A stretch of DNA of 11,277 bases from Methanobacterium sp. (GCA_003162655.1 PMMY01000186.1:1-11277); one strand, 5' to 3'. Numbered from the stretch's first letter, positions 1 through 7,300 are shown. The notes: generated by a model not told the origin, from the letters alone. Translations and numbers: made by a program.

Positions 1-548
1 TGAACAGAAGTATCGCGACCAATTGGACTCAATAATCGTCCACCAATTTTTAATTGTTCTTTAAGTGGTTCTGGAATTTTTGGTGCGCTTGCAGTGGCGT
101 ATATTCGGTCATAAGGGGATTTTTCCTCGTATCCCTTGGTACCGTCTCCTAATATCACTGTCACATTTTCAGAGTAACCTGTACGCTTTAAATTTTGTTC
201 TGCAATATTTTTGAGATTTTCTATTCGTTCAATTGTGTATATATGACCTTCTGAACCAATTATTTCTGCAACTACAGCAGCTTTGTATCCAAATCCAGTG
301 CCTATTTCAAGAACTTTCATACCCTTCTCGAGGGCCAGCATTTCACAGATGATAGCCACCATGTGAGGTGCAGATATTGTTTGACCATTTTCTAAGGGTA
401 TTGGCCTGTCAAGATAGGCATAGTTCTTAGTTTCGGGAGTCATGAATTCTTCCCTCGGAACCTTCTTCATTGCATCTTCAACAGGTTTTGTTTTAATATA
501 GTCCCTATCTAAAAGTTTAGAAACCAGATCTTCTCTATTTTTTTTCAT
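1..548 (-). CDS. pcm: Protein-L-isoaspartate O-methyltransferase, 3' end cut by window edge
   Basis: Cytosolic protein-repair enzyme that uses S-adenosylmethionine to methylate L-isoaspartyl residues in damaged proteins. I translated 182 codons from ATG at 548. Family signatures are visible: GQTISAPHMVA (residues 55-65, substrate region) and the SAM-binding motif I VLEIGTGFGYKAAV (79-92), followed by the acidic end of strand 2 (TIER, 105-108), GDG (134-136) and YDRIYATASAP (146-156). Archaeal members are about 210-220 residues long, so roughly 30-40 C-terminal residues lie beyond base 1. The start overlaps the last 14 bases of the upstream zinc-ribbon gene in another frame, so the two genes are probably co-transcribed and translationally coupled. 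A GGT lies 8 nt before the ATG as a weak ribosome binding site. The frame is open to the window edge with no sign of damage. The identification is firm. Confidence 0.95.
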   Translation of the reverse strand, partial: MKKNREDLVSKLLDRDYIKTKPVEDAMKKVPREEFMTPETKNYAYLDRPIPLENGQTISAPHMVAIICEMLALEKGMKVLEIGTGFGYKAAVVAEIIGSEGHIYTIERIENLKNIAEQNLKRTGYSENVTVILGDGTKGYEEKSPYDRIYATASAPKIPEPLKEQLKIGGRLLSPIGRDTSV

Positions 549-1170
549 TAGAATCAACCATGTTATTTACTTCAATTATTTTAGAAGTTAAATCATAGTC
601 ATAACGCTTAAGATCATCCCCGGGTTTTCCATAAACCCTTTTAATTACAAATGCCTTTGCAAACCCCTGTCGCATCTTTCTGTCCTGTGTTTTCATAGCT
701 CTAATCTTGAAAAGTACGTTCCCTAGTTTAATAACATCACCGATAGTGAATTCGAATTCCCTGTCTACTTCAACCTTTCTTGAGAGTATTCTACCACCAT
801 AATCGACAGAGATTCCAACACGTGCTGGTGTGTCTATGTAATTTGCCCATATTGTATCTATCTCTGAAATATGAGCTACCATTACTCTTCCGCCCTTTTT
901 ATTTTCAATAGATGTTATTTCAGCAGGGCGTCCATCTAAATCTAACACTCCCTCAAACTCCAGAAATTCATCAGGAAACAATTTTACTGAGGTTTTATGG
1001 GATGATTCATATTCACTAACCACAACTCGGACTTCAACAGGTTTTCCAACCTCTACAATTTCTCTGAAAACGTTTCCACATTCATTACATTTTAATAATA
1101 GTTCCTTGGATATTTTACCCTTGGATTTTAATATTTCGCAGGATTCTGATCCGCAAACAGTACACTTCAT
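535..1170 (-). CDS. HVO_0476-type archaeal zinc-ribbon protein (COG1326)
   Basis: A 211-residue archaeal protein of unknown function. The N-terminus carries a four-cysteine zinc ribbon: CTVC at residues 3-6 and CNEC at 28-31. After it comes a mostly beta-rich body without transmembrane segments or a signal peptide, including a basic stretch (KTQDRKMRQGFAKAFVIKRVYGK, split here as KTQDRKMR and GFAKAFVIKRVYGK, about residues 160-182). This layout fits the HVO_0476/COG1326 family, which is restricted to archaea. A zinc ribbon with a basic patch suggests nucleic-acid or ribosome contact, but that is inference. The gene is first in a unit with pcm, overlapping it by 14 nt. The ATG at 1170 is preceded by GAGG at 1181-1184 (10-nt spacer), which supports this start. 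The family assignment is good; the function is not known. Confidence 0.85.
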   Translation of the reverse strand: MKCTVCGSESCEILKSKGKISKELLLKCNECGNVFREIVEVGKPVEVRVVVSEYESSHKTSVKLFPDEFLEFEGVLDLDGRPAEITSIENKKGGRVMVAHISEIDTIWANYIDTPARVGISVDYGGRILSRKVEVDREFEFTIGDVIKLGNVLFKIRAMKTQDRKMRQGFAKAFVIKRVYGKPGDDLKRYDYDLTSKIIEVNNMVDSNEKK

Positions 1171-1368
1171 TTTTTTGGTTCCTCAAAATTTGAATAATTT
1201 ATTATCACAGGTTTATTTAGTAAATTTCATTTTAATCTAATCTTATTATTTGTTTTAACTTGCATATTAATTTCATTAAGAAGATCTTGTTCTTTAATAA
1301 AGATTTTAATTATAATTTATGACCAATATATCAACCAAAAGTAGTATATTATTATTAAATTGATTTAT
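1171..1368 (-). other. AT-rich intergenic region between hacB and the zinc-ribbon gene
   Basis: This 198-bp gap must hold the 3' end signal of the tes-mptG-hacB transcript and the promoter of the zinc-ribbon/pcm unit, all on the minus strand. I see no coding potential. Two short palindromes stand out: AAGATCTT at 1281-1288 and TCTTTA-A-TAAAGA at 1291-1303. A weak promoter candidate reads GAAATTTACTAAAT on the minus strand (about 1216-1229), placing a start point near 1195, just upstream of the GAGG ribosome binding site. No clear oligo-T terminator follows hacB on the minus strand. Confidence 0.3.
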
Positions 1369-1884
1369 CTAACTGGATTTGATGTTAAAATCTCCTATTT
1401 TATTCTTTTTTTTAAGGTGGTGTTTTACAAGTCCTCCATTTTTCAGTATGTCCAACATGAACTGATTGAAGGGCTTTATTTTAAATTTTTTTGTTGTACT
1501 TATGTTTTCTATGATCCCATTTTCAAGGTCAACAGACATCATCTCTCCTTTTACTGCTTCAACATCTGCTGTTATTACGGGGAGTCCCACATTTATTGCG
1601 TTTCTATAGAATATCCTTGCAAAGGATTTTGCAATTATTGCTGAAACACCTGCATGTTTCAATGCCACAGGTGCCTGTTCTCTTGATGATCCACATCCAA
1701 AGTTCCAGCCTGCAACTATAATATCACCTTTTTGAACTTTTTCTGCAAATTCAGGATCTTCTGCTTCCATTACGTGTGATGAAAGCTCGTCTAGACTGAA
1801 GGTTCGAAGATATCTTCCAGCTATTATAACATCTGTGTCAATACTGTCCCTAACTTTCCAAACTTTTCCAACTATCTTTTCCAT
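1369..1884 (-). CDS. hacB: Homoaconitase-type small subunit (aconitase/IPM isomerase swivel domain)
   Basis: Small (swivel-domain) subunit of a two-subunit hydro-lyase. It has 171 residues; the M. jannaschii homoaconitase small subunit MJ1271 is close to 170. Visible motifs are [16 protein letters not shown] (13-28), [20 protein letters not shown] (53-72) and [21 protein letters not shown] (split as [11 protein letters not shown] and [10 protein letters not shown]), the last two being family hallmarks. The loop YLRT at 25-28, with Arg27, is the variant reported for methanogen homoaconitase, whereas isopropylmalate isomerases carry YLVY/YLVM. I therefore favour chain-elongating 2-oxosuberate synthesis for coenzyme B over leucine synthesis; LeuD is the alternative. 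It needs a large subunit (HacA) encoded elsewhere. It is the last gene of the tes-mptG-hacB unit, 21 bp after mptG, with a GAAGGT ribosome binding site 8 nt before the ATG. Confidence 0.85.
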   Translation of the reverse strand: MEKIVGKVWKVRDSIDTDVIIAGRYLRTFSLDELSSHVMEAEDPEFAEKVQKGDIIVAGWNFGCGSSREQAPVALKHAGVSAIIAKSFARIFYRNAINVGLPVITADVEAVKGEMMSVDLENGIIENISTTKKFKIKPFNQFMLDILKNGGLVKHHLKKKNKIGDFNIKSS

Positions 1885-1905
1885 GTTTTCTTACCTTCAC
1901 AAAGT

Positions 1906-2898
1906 TCAGTCTAATAGTTTAGCTCCATAATTTCGAGCACAAGTACTGATAATTTCACCACCAACATCTTTCAATGAATCATTTGCAGCACCCAATATAT
2001 CTCGTTCATTTGTATCTGTAACTGCGTAAACAGTTGGACCGAAACTACTCATCCCCACACCAGCAGCACCTGCAATCCTTAAATTTTTCATTATTTCATT
2101 TATATACGGATTTTGAAGCTTATTTTCGATTTTCTTGAATCCAATATTTTGTATATTATTTACAGCTGTTCCAAAAGAGTCTAAATCTGATTCTACAACT
2201 GCAGGCATAAGTTTCATTAACAGGAGATGGGATAATTTTTCAACCTCATCTAAGGGTACAGGACAGTAATTTTGAAATGCATCGACTTCTTTAGCTCCTG
2301 AAACACCCCTTTCAACATTGGGTATTGCGAGAATTATCTTCCAATCCAGAGGAAAATCATACCTTGCTATAATTGGTGGTGGTGTAGCAGGCGATGCAGA
2401 TGAAGGGAGGAAGCTAGGTTTTTCCACTCTTTTATGACCCCCATCAATGATAAAACCACCGTTTTCGAATGATTCAACACCTATTCCCGATGTCCCGCCT
2501 CTTCCAACTATTTTAGCCATATCCAATGCATTTAAATCATGGTTATTCATCCTAGAGATGAGTTTTGCCACTGCAAGAGATAGTTGAGTGCCTGATCCCA
2601 ATCCTGAATGTGGAGGATACGTTGAATGCACTGTAAATTTGAAGCCAGCGCCAATTTTCAGAGCATCAATCACCTTAAGAGTGGAGTTTTTTATTTTAAC
2701 AGTGTAATCATCAACAAGCCCCTCTATAAATTGACAGGATTTTGAAAATACCACTTCTACCCCGTTATCAGCTGGTTCTGCTTGAATTTTGAGGCCAGGT
2801 TTCTGTAATGTTATCCCAACTCCACCATCAATTCTACCGTAGATACCGTTAAGATCTATCAGAGTCAGATGGAGGCGGGATGGTGTTTCGATTATCAA
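1906..2898 (-). CDS. mptG: Beta-ribofuranosylaminobenzene 5'-phosphate synthase, methanopterin pathway
   Basis: GHMP-kinase-fold enzyme that condenses 4-hydroxybenzoate or 4-aminobenzoate with PRPP, releasing CO2 and pyrophosphate, an early committed step of tetrahydromethanopterin synthesis. The 330-residue length suits the family. Visible features: N-terminal TPSRLHLTLIDLNG (5-18) and YGRIDGGVG (20-28), the glycine-rich loop PPHSGLGSGTQ (95-105), GRGGTSGIGVESFENGG (132-148), and the C-terminal GHMP motif GAAGVGMSSFGPTVYAV (277-293). The start codon is TTG at 2898-2896. An in-frame TAA occupies 2899-2901 immediately upstream and the next in-frame Met is at residue 117, so no ATG start is possible without losing the conserved N-terminus. 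A GGT lies 8 nt before the TTG. It is the middle gene of an operon: 36 bp after the radical SAM gene and 21 bp before hacB. Confidence 0.93.
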   Translation of the reverse strand: MIIETPSRLHLTLIDLNGIYGRIDGGVGITLQKPGLKIQAEPADNGVEVVFSKSCQFIEGLVDDYTVKIKNSTLKVIDALKIGAGFKFTVHSTYPPHSGLGSGTQLSLAVAKLISRMNNHDLNALDMAKIVGRGGTSGIGVESFENGGFIIDGGHKRVEKPSFLPSSASPATPPPIIARYDFPLDWKIILAIPNVERGVSGAKEVDAFQNYCPVPLDEVEKLSHLLLMKLMPAVVESDLDSFGTAVNNIQNIGFKKIENKLQNPYINEIMKNLRIAGAAGVGMSSFGPTVYAVTDTNERDILGAANDSLKDVGGEIISTCARNYGAKLLD

Positions 2899-2934
2899 TT
2901 AATACTACCAAAGAATTTATAATTCAAAATTTTA

Positions 2935-4422
2935 TTATTTAGAGATTTCACTGAGTGGTTTAGAAAATTTCTTCTCAATTTCTCCCCTGTAAATCGCATT
3001 CATTGAACAGAACGGTATTATTCTTCCGTCAGGTACAGCATAATGTATAACACATCTTCTAACCCTGTCCTGGTCGAAGTTGAACGGGTCCATGAAGTGC
3101 ATACATGATACAAGCAGTGTCTTATGATGGAAATCTCCTAGGGATTTGTATGACCTGTCCCTAAAGACAGCAGTAAGAATACTCCTTAAATCAACAGAAT
3201 CTGGTGATTTTGACATGTCAACAGTTTTTGGAAGTTCAAGAGTTGCTCTGGCAACTATCTTGGCCTTTGCAACCAAACCTCCTGCTTCCATATCTTCTGT
3301 GCTGTTGGTTAAAAGGTTGAAAAATCTGTCTACATCAATAAAACGTGTAATAGGAATCATTCCACTATCATCAATAAAAATATAAGTTGCAGATCCACAG
3401 TGTGGGTGACAGGTGAACGTTACCTGCGCATCCTTACCATCAATGGCTTCTATAAACTCAGAAACTGGTGTAACACAACTGGCTGGATAAAAATCTTCAA
3501 CCTTAATCTGTCCATCTGTTTGATCTTCCACCATCATCTCAAAATCAGGAATTGTAACACGCTGAGATTCAACTTCGTCTGCAGGTGTTCTACCTGCAAA
3601 GGAAACTGGCTGAAAATTAACACCTCTGATAATATCAATATTTTGAGCTGCAAAACGAAGTATGTCTCCTATTTGGCTGTCATTAACTCCCTTTATAACT
3701 GTTGGAACCAAAACTATTTGTAGATTAACTTTACGACAGTTCTCAATTGCCGCCAACTTCACGGAAAGCAAGTTTCTGTTCCTTATTTTAAGGTAGGGCT
3801 CTTCTGTTACCCCATCAAACTGAAGGTAAACAGTATTTAATCCGGCATCCTTAAGTTCTTGAGCAAGGGATGGAAGTCTCGCGAGTCTTAAACCATTTGT
3901 GGCTATTTGTGTGTGTCTAAATCCTTCCTCCTTGGCAAGCTTAACCAGTTCAACAATGTCCTTACGAACTGTAGGCTCTCCACCAGCGAACTGGATTGCA
4001 GGAGTTGGTACTGGTCTATTGTTCCTTAAATTTTGGAGCATTGTCCTGATTTCTTCATAAGTTGGTTCGTATAAAGTTTTTGAAACAGCTGCGTTAGCAA
4101 AGCAAACAGGACACTTCATGTTGCATCTATTGGTAACATCAATAAGTCCTAGAACTGTATGACTCTCGTGCTCTTCGCATAACCCACAATTCTGAGGACA
4201 TTCAGAATCAGCAATTGTCTGAGGATTATCAATACCTCTACCAACTTTTCCATAATCTTTTGCTTTCATATAAACTTCTGAACTGCTCCAGTAAGTATTA
4301 TTAAATTCTCCGTGCTCTTTGCACGTTTTCTTTATCATTATTTTGTCTTTGTCCTCATATACTTCAGCATCTAACACTGCAAGACACTCGGGACACAGAC
4401 TCTTAGTATTCTTTATAATCAT
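2935..4422 (-). CDS. tes: Radical SAM enzyme, tetraether lipid synthase (Tes/MJ0619) family
   Basis: Multi-cluster radical SAM protein of the MJ0619 family. MJ0619 was first proposed as a methanopterin methylase and later characterised as tetraether lipid synthase, which joins two archaeal lipid chains tail to tail. Numbering from ATG at 4422 (495 aa): rubredoxin-like cysteines CPEC (10-13) and C34; CPQNCGLC (C75, C79, C82); radical SAM motif CNMKCPVC (C100, C104, C107); GGEP at 147-150; CHPHC (338-342); and a conserved C-terminal set C440, C457, C472 in CMHFMDPFNFD and HYAVPDGRIIPFC. This exceeds the cysteine count of a simple radical SAM enzyme. An upstream ATG at 4434 is possible, but the sequence between the two is GGGTGAGATA, a ribosome binding site whose GGT sits 6 nt before the ATG at 4422, the same spacing seen at carS and truA. 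First gene of the mptG-hacB operon, divergent from carS. Confidence 0.85.
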   Translation of the reverse strand: MIIKNTKSLCPECLAVLDAEVYEDKDKIMIKKTCKEHGEFNNTYWSSSEVYMKAKDYGKVGRGIDNPQTIADSECPQNCGLCEEHESHTVLGLIDVTNRCNMKCPVCFANAAVSKTLYEPTYEEIRTMLQNLRNNRPVPTPAIQFAGGEPTVRKDIVELVKLAKEEGFRHTQIATNGLRLARLPSLAQELKDAGLNTVYLQFDGVTEEPYLKIRNRNLLSVKLAAIENCRKVNLQIVLVPTVIKGVNDSQIGDILRFAAQNIDIIRGVNFQPVSFAGRTPADEVESQRVTIPDFEMMVEDQTDGQIKVEDFYPASCVTPVSEFIEAIDGKDAQVTFTCHPHCGSATYIFIDDSGMIPITRFIDVDRFFNLLTNSTEDMEAGGLVAKAKIVARATLELPKTVDMSKSPDSVDLRSILTAVFRDRSYKSLGDFHHKTLLVSCMHFMDPFNFDQDRVRRCVIHYAVPDGRIIPFCSMNAIYRGEIEKKFSKPLSEISK

Positions 4423-4426
4423 TATC

Positions 4427-4431
4427 TCACC
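4427..4431 (-). promoter_or_regulatory. Ribosome binding site deciding the tes start
   Basis: GGTGA on the minus strand, lying between the two in-frame ATGs at 4434 and 4422. The first ATG has no Shine-Dalgarno-like sequence before it, so translation should begin at 4422. Confidence 0.6.
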
Positions 4432-4447
4432 CATAACGTTATTTAGT

Positions 4448-4467
4448 AGATAACATAATTGTTATCT
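4448..4467. promoter_or_regulatory. Perfect 8-bp inverted repeat in the tes/carS divergent promoter region
   Basis: AGATAACA (4448-4455), a 4-nt centre TAAT, then TGTTATCT (4460-4467). It sits midway in the short stretch between the divergent tes and carS starts. For tes it falls between the candidate TATA element (4469-4476) and the predicted start point near 4447, a usual place for an archaeal repressor site. It could control both genes. It is also a possible hairpin in the carS leader if carS starts further upstream. No regulator gene is adjacent. Confidence 0.5.
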
Positions 4468-4468
4468 T

Positions 4469-4476
4469 GTTTTAAA
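4469..4476 (-). promoter_or_regulatory. Candidate TATA element of the tes-mptG-hacB operon
   Basis: Minus strand TTTAAAAC. A start point about 25 nt downstream (near 4447) would give a leader of about 25 nt containing the ribosome binding site at 4427-4431. No clear BRE precedes it. For carS a plus-strand candidate, TTTATAAT at 4412-4419, lies inside tes and would put its start near 4441. Both are predictions from spacing only. Confidence 0.35.
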
Positions 4477-4478
4477 TT

Positions 4479-4484
4479 GGAGGT
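4479..4484 (+). promoter_or_regulatory. Strong ribosome binding site of carS
   Basis: GGAGGT with a 5-nt spacer before ATG at 4490. It is the best Shine-Dalgarno match in the window and fixes the carS start. Confidence 0.75.
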
Positions 4485-4489
4485 AAAGT

Positions 4490-5008
4490 ATGGACTCTAG
4501 TGTAGTCAGTGTAATAAATTTATCAGCATATGCTATATACTTTATGTTACCAGCCTACCTTGCCAACGTGACAGCTTTAGCATTTGGTGGAGGAAAACCG
4601 CTGGATTTTAATCATAACCTTAATGATGGTCGCAGAATATTGGGAAACGGAGTAACTTGGAGAGGAACCATTATTGGAACAACGATTGGTACAACGATTG
4701 GACTTGTTCAGGGATTAATTACAGGTAATATTATAGAGGGATTTTTATTAGGACTCACACTTGGTGGAGGGGCTTTAATAGGCGATGCTTGTGGAAGCTT
4801 TATTAAAAGGCGATTAAATGTCGAAAGTGGAAGACCCGCCCCGATTTTAGACCAGTTAGATTTTGTTGTAGGTGCACTCGTATTTGCATCCTTGATTGTT
4901 GTTATACCTATTGAAATGATTATGTTTATACTCGTGATAAGTGTATTCCTACACCTTGGAGCTAACATCATTGCTTACCTTTTAGGCCTTAAAAAAGTAT
5001 GGTACTGA
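4490..5008 (+). CDS. carS: CDP-archaeol synthase (CDP-2,3-bis-O-geranylgeranyl-sn-glycerol synthase)
   Basis: Integral membrane CTP:2,3-bis-O-geranylgeranylglycerol-1-phosphate cytidylyltransferase (DUF46/CarS family), giving the activated lipid to which polar head groups are attached. The 172-residue length is usual. Conserved blocks: LPAYLAN (20-26), GGGKPLDFN (33-41), DGRRILGNGVTWRGT (46-60, where most members have GKTWRG), GALIGDACGSFIKRR (94-108), GRPAPILDQLDF (114-125) and HLGANIIAY (155-163). About five hydrophobic segments are visible (near 8-32, 60-80, 82-100, 124-139 and 141-166). The polar blocks between them hold the aspartates expected to bind metal and CTP. It is the only plus-strand gene here, diverging from tes and converging with mfnF. 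A start with a strong GGAGGT and full family coverage make this a firm call. Confidence 0.95.
   Translation: MDSSVVSVINLSAYAIYFMLPAYLANVTALAFGGGKPLDFNHNLNDGRRILGNGVTWRGTIIGTTIGTTIGLVQGLITGNIIEGFLLGLTLGGGALIGDACGSFIKRRLNVESGRPAPILDQLDFVVGALVFASLIVVIPIEMIMFILVISVFLHLGANIIAYLLGLKKVWY
4673..4696 (+). repeat. Two 12-bp in-frame tandem units inside carS
   Basis: ATTGGAACAACG followed by ATTGGTACAACG and then the start of a third unit (ATTGGA, 4697-4702). It encodes IGTT-IGTT-IG (residues 62-71) at the start of the second hydrophobic segment. One base differs between units, so the repeat may be a recent duplication or simply reflect the glycine/threonine helix pattern. Confidence 0.55.
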
Positions 5009-5209
5009 TTTATTAATAATTTGAAGACCATAAGATCTTAATAATTTGTGATTGAATAAGCTTCTTGATATCTGAAAAATCTAAAAAGTTTTTATATGAA
5101 AAATGAAGAAATCAATGATCGTATTGTTATTCTTTTTAAAATTCTTTAATTTCCCTTTTTTTATCAGTAATTCTTTAAACTAGTTTTTCTTATAACAGAA
5201 CTGGTATAA
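5009..5209. terminator. Convergent 3' region of carS and mfnF with T-tracts on both strands
   Basis: This gap of 201 bp has no coding potential. For carS (plus strand) T-rich tracts follow, notably TCTTTTT at 5131-5137 and a 7-T run at 5156-5162, in keeping with archaeal oligo-T termination. For mfnF (minus strand) A-runs on the plus strand at 5075-5079, 5083-5087 and 5099-5103 supply oligo-T on its transcript. An 11-bp direct repeat TTAATAATTTG (5013-5023 and 5038-5048) flanks the perfect palindrome TAAGATCTTA (5031-5040). Confidence 0.45.
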
Positions 5210-6253
5210 TTATAGTTTATGAGAATGGGAATTATTTCTTAAATATTGTTCCATTAGAATTGTTGTTCCAACTGCAGGGGCAACTACACAGTCCTCTTTT
5301 TTAAGTATTTTATCCATTCCAGTATATTCTAGACCTGCTAATTCGCATGCCTTTGCACCTAATACATCCATGCCCAGACCTGTTGTAACTACTTTTGAGA
5401 TATTATTTCGTTTTGAAACTTCTAGAAGTGCTTCAGAAATTCTTTTTACTTGTTCTGAATATATGTAATCAGCTATGGCTTTAATTTCATCAGGTTTTAA
5501 CACATCCATGTCTCCACATATCACCCTTGAAATTCTTCTCATACAATCTTCAATTGATTTTCCAGAACCGTCCATGGTGTCGCAGGTGTATTCTTCCTTA
5601 CTAATATTACCAAGTATTATTTGGATGTCTGCTGTTACTGCGAATAGTTCTGAAGCTATTCTCACCATTGTTCCATCCAGTGGTACTTTTTCAACGAGTG
5701 CAGCCACATTGGTTCTTAAAGTTCCACTGTAAATCAATTCTCCAGTTTTCAACCGTTCTAGGTCTGATCTTCCCTTTGCACATTCTTTACCATTTTTTAT
5801 GGGAATTATATCAGTTGTAGTACTTCCTGTGTCTATTAATATACAATTAGAATGTATTTTAGAGGCAATAGGTACTGTTGCAATCCAATTAGCCGCTGCA
5901 ACATTCATAGGTTCTTCAAATACCCTTGATATCTCCATTATTCCATCAAGTCCAACAAATGCTACTGGAACGCTGAATGAATCAAACGACTTCTTTGCAA
6001 TATCCAGTACTCCCTCTTTTTTCGTCTTATAAGAATCGACAAGTTCAGCTGTCATTGAAATTCCTACCGCATCTAACTCGTCTACACTGGATCCAAGGAG
6101 ATCCTTTAGAGCTTCCTTCAACTCATTCTTCTTAATCCACATGGGCAGGTAAACGAAGTCAGTTTCTACCAGGATTATATTGCCGGATTCATCAAAATCA
6201 ACCAGTGCCACATCTGTGTTGGCCCCTCCAATATCAAAACCTGCGATTTTCAT
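5210..6253 (-). CDS. mfnF: Methanofuran biosynthesis protein MfnF (ASKHA-fold, MJ1427 family)
   Basis: Matches the archaeal H4MPT-linked C1-transfer/hydantoinase-like family that includes MJ1427 (MfnF). That enzyme couples aminomethylfuran-methyl diphosphate with gamma-glutamyltyramine to make the core of methanofuran. The 347 residues show the two phosphate-loop motifs of the actin-like ATPase fold: [12 protein letters not shown] (6-17) and [14 protein letters not shown] (139-152), then [13 protein letters not shown] (288-300) and APAVGTTIL (325-333). No membrane segments. Its ATG overlaps the mfnD stop as ATGA (6250-6253), so it is the second gene of a coupled pair; I see no strong ribosome binding site of its own. 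The neighbouring tyramine-glutamate ligase gene makes its co-substrate, which strongly supports the assignment. Confidence 0.9.
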   Translation of the reverse strand: MKIAGFDIGGANTDVALVDFDESGNIILVETDFVYLPMWIKKNELKEALKDLLGSSVDELDAVGISMTAELVDSYKTKKEGVLDIAKKSFDSFSVPVAFVGLDGIMEISRVFEEPMNVAAANWIATVPIASKIHSNCILIDTGSTTTDIIPIKNGKECAKGRSDLERLKTGELIYSGTLRTNVAALVEKVPLDGTMVRIASELFAVTADIQIILGNISKEEYTCDTMDGSGKSIEDCMRRISRVICGDMDVLKPDEIKAIADYIYSEQVKRISEALLEVSKRNNISKVVTTGLGMDVLGAKACELAGLEYTGMDKILKKEDCVVAPAVGTTILMEQYLRNNSHSHKL

Positions 6254-7293
6254 TTTAAAACACTGATCCCGAGGGTGTTGCCCTCTTTACAAAAGTTAAC
6301 TTCTCCATTTAAAATTACTTCAGACGGTAGCTCTCCGTGAACAGAATTTAGTATGGCCTCTCCCAAATTGAAGTTAACTATACCCCTAAGTGCAACATAG
6401 GGAGTTGTTAACCTCGAGTTAATCTCCACTATGTGGACTTTATCCTCCGCTTTATCTAGTATCATGTCAACACCAATATAACCTTTAAGACCATCAATGG
6501 ATTCAACTGCATTTTTTGCGGTTTCCATAGCAATTTCCGAGAGTTTATGTTTTATTGGAACCTTTCCTCCACTGTATTTGATCTCACCAGAATTTAAGCG
6601 TACATCTTGAAAATTTAAACTCAAAGGAACAGCTAAATCACCGTTACTTAGCAGACTGACACTTACATTAATTCCTGGAATGTATTCTTGGATTATGAAG
6701 TATGGAAGATTAGTAAGCATCTTTAATTGATCTTGAGCTATCATAAATTCATTGAATGAATTAACTACCGTTACACCTGAACATGAAACACCATCAGCAG
6801 GCTTTACAACTTTAGATGAACTATTTTTAACGAGATTATGGTAATAAACTTCGTATTCATTAATTTTTCTATCTGAATCAATGAAGTAAACTTGTTCAGT
6901 TTTGATTATTGGAAATTTATCTTTTAAAATATTGTACGTATCAAATTTATTTGTTGTTAATTTAACTGCATTTGAACTGGAACCTAAAATTTCTACGCCC
7001 TTTTCTTCGATTATCATTGTTAGATCATAGAGTATGTTGTTTTCTTCAGGTGCAATTGGCAGACATGCATCATAATTTTGGATATTCTTTTGAAGCCATT
7101 TTTCTATATCGTCATCTAAAACCACTGGAATAGATTCAAAGTTTTCAATTTCAGAAACATCTGAAATCAGGTGATGTGTGTTCAAATTTTTAAGATCATC
7201 TAAAAGTCCGTAAAGCATTGCATGACCCTCTGCTGTAATAGATGGATCATCTAATCCCGTTGCAGTTGCAAACTCAAAAATAAGCAGTTTCAT
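6250..7293 (-). CDS. mfnD: Tyramine--L-glutamate ligase, methanofuran biosynthesis
   Basis: ATP-grasp ligase of the MJ0815 (MfnD) family, which joins tyramine to the gamma-carboxyl of glutamate, an early step of methanofuran synthesis. Numbered from ATG at 7293 (347 aa): N-terminal [15 protein letters not shown] (2-16), an ATP-grasp lysine loop [13 protein letters not shown] (162-174), IQEYIPG (201-207), and the metal-binding segment GVDMILD (274-280) with [15 protein letters not shown] (286-300). The frame is open upstream to a TTG at 7317 and an ATG at 7299, but GGAG at 7301-7304 would lie downstream of the TTG and only 1 nt before 7299. It sits 7 nt before the ATG at 7293, which I chose. 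It overlaps mfnF by 4 nt, so the two form an operon. Confidence 0.9.
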   Translation of the reverse strand: MKLLIFEFATATGLDDPSITAEGHAMLYGLLDDLKNLNTHHLISDVSEIENFESIPVVLDDDIEKWLQKNIQNYDACLPIAPEENNILYDLTMIIEEKGVEILGSSSNAVKLTTNKFDTYNILKDKFPIIKTEQVYFIDSDRKINEYEVYYHNLVKNSSSKVVKPADGVSCSGVTVVNSFNEFMIAQDQLKMLTNLPYFIIQEYIPGINVSVSLLSNGDLAVPLSLNFQDVRLNSGEIKYSGGKVPIKHKLSEIAMETAKNAVESIDGLKGYIGVDMILDKAEDKVHIVEINSRLTTPYVALRGIVNFNLGEAILNSVHGELPSEVILNGEVNFCKEGNTLGISVLK

Positions 7294-7300
7294 TGACATT

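Noticed and set aside
1360..1644. Plus-strand open frame of 94 codons opposite hacB
   Set aside because: Rich in Cys, Phe and Tyr, as expected from reading antisense of a conserved gene; no ribosome binding site or family resemblance.
1906..2898. Homoserine or mevalonate kinase, as suggested by the GHMP glycine-rich motif
   Set aside because: The N-terminal TPSRLHLTLIDLNG and IDGGVG blocks and the methanogen cofactor context fit the ribofuranosylaminobenzene phosphate synthase branch of the superfamily.
4423..4434. Longer start of the radical SAM gene at ATG 4434
   Set aside because: No ribosome binding site precedes it, while the bases it would translate contain GGTGA at the correct distance from ATG 4422.
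5210..6253. Genuine hydantoinase/oxoprolinase
   Set aside because: It is far shorter than hydantoinase A subunits, has no partner B subunit, and lies in an ATGA-coupled pair with mfnD.
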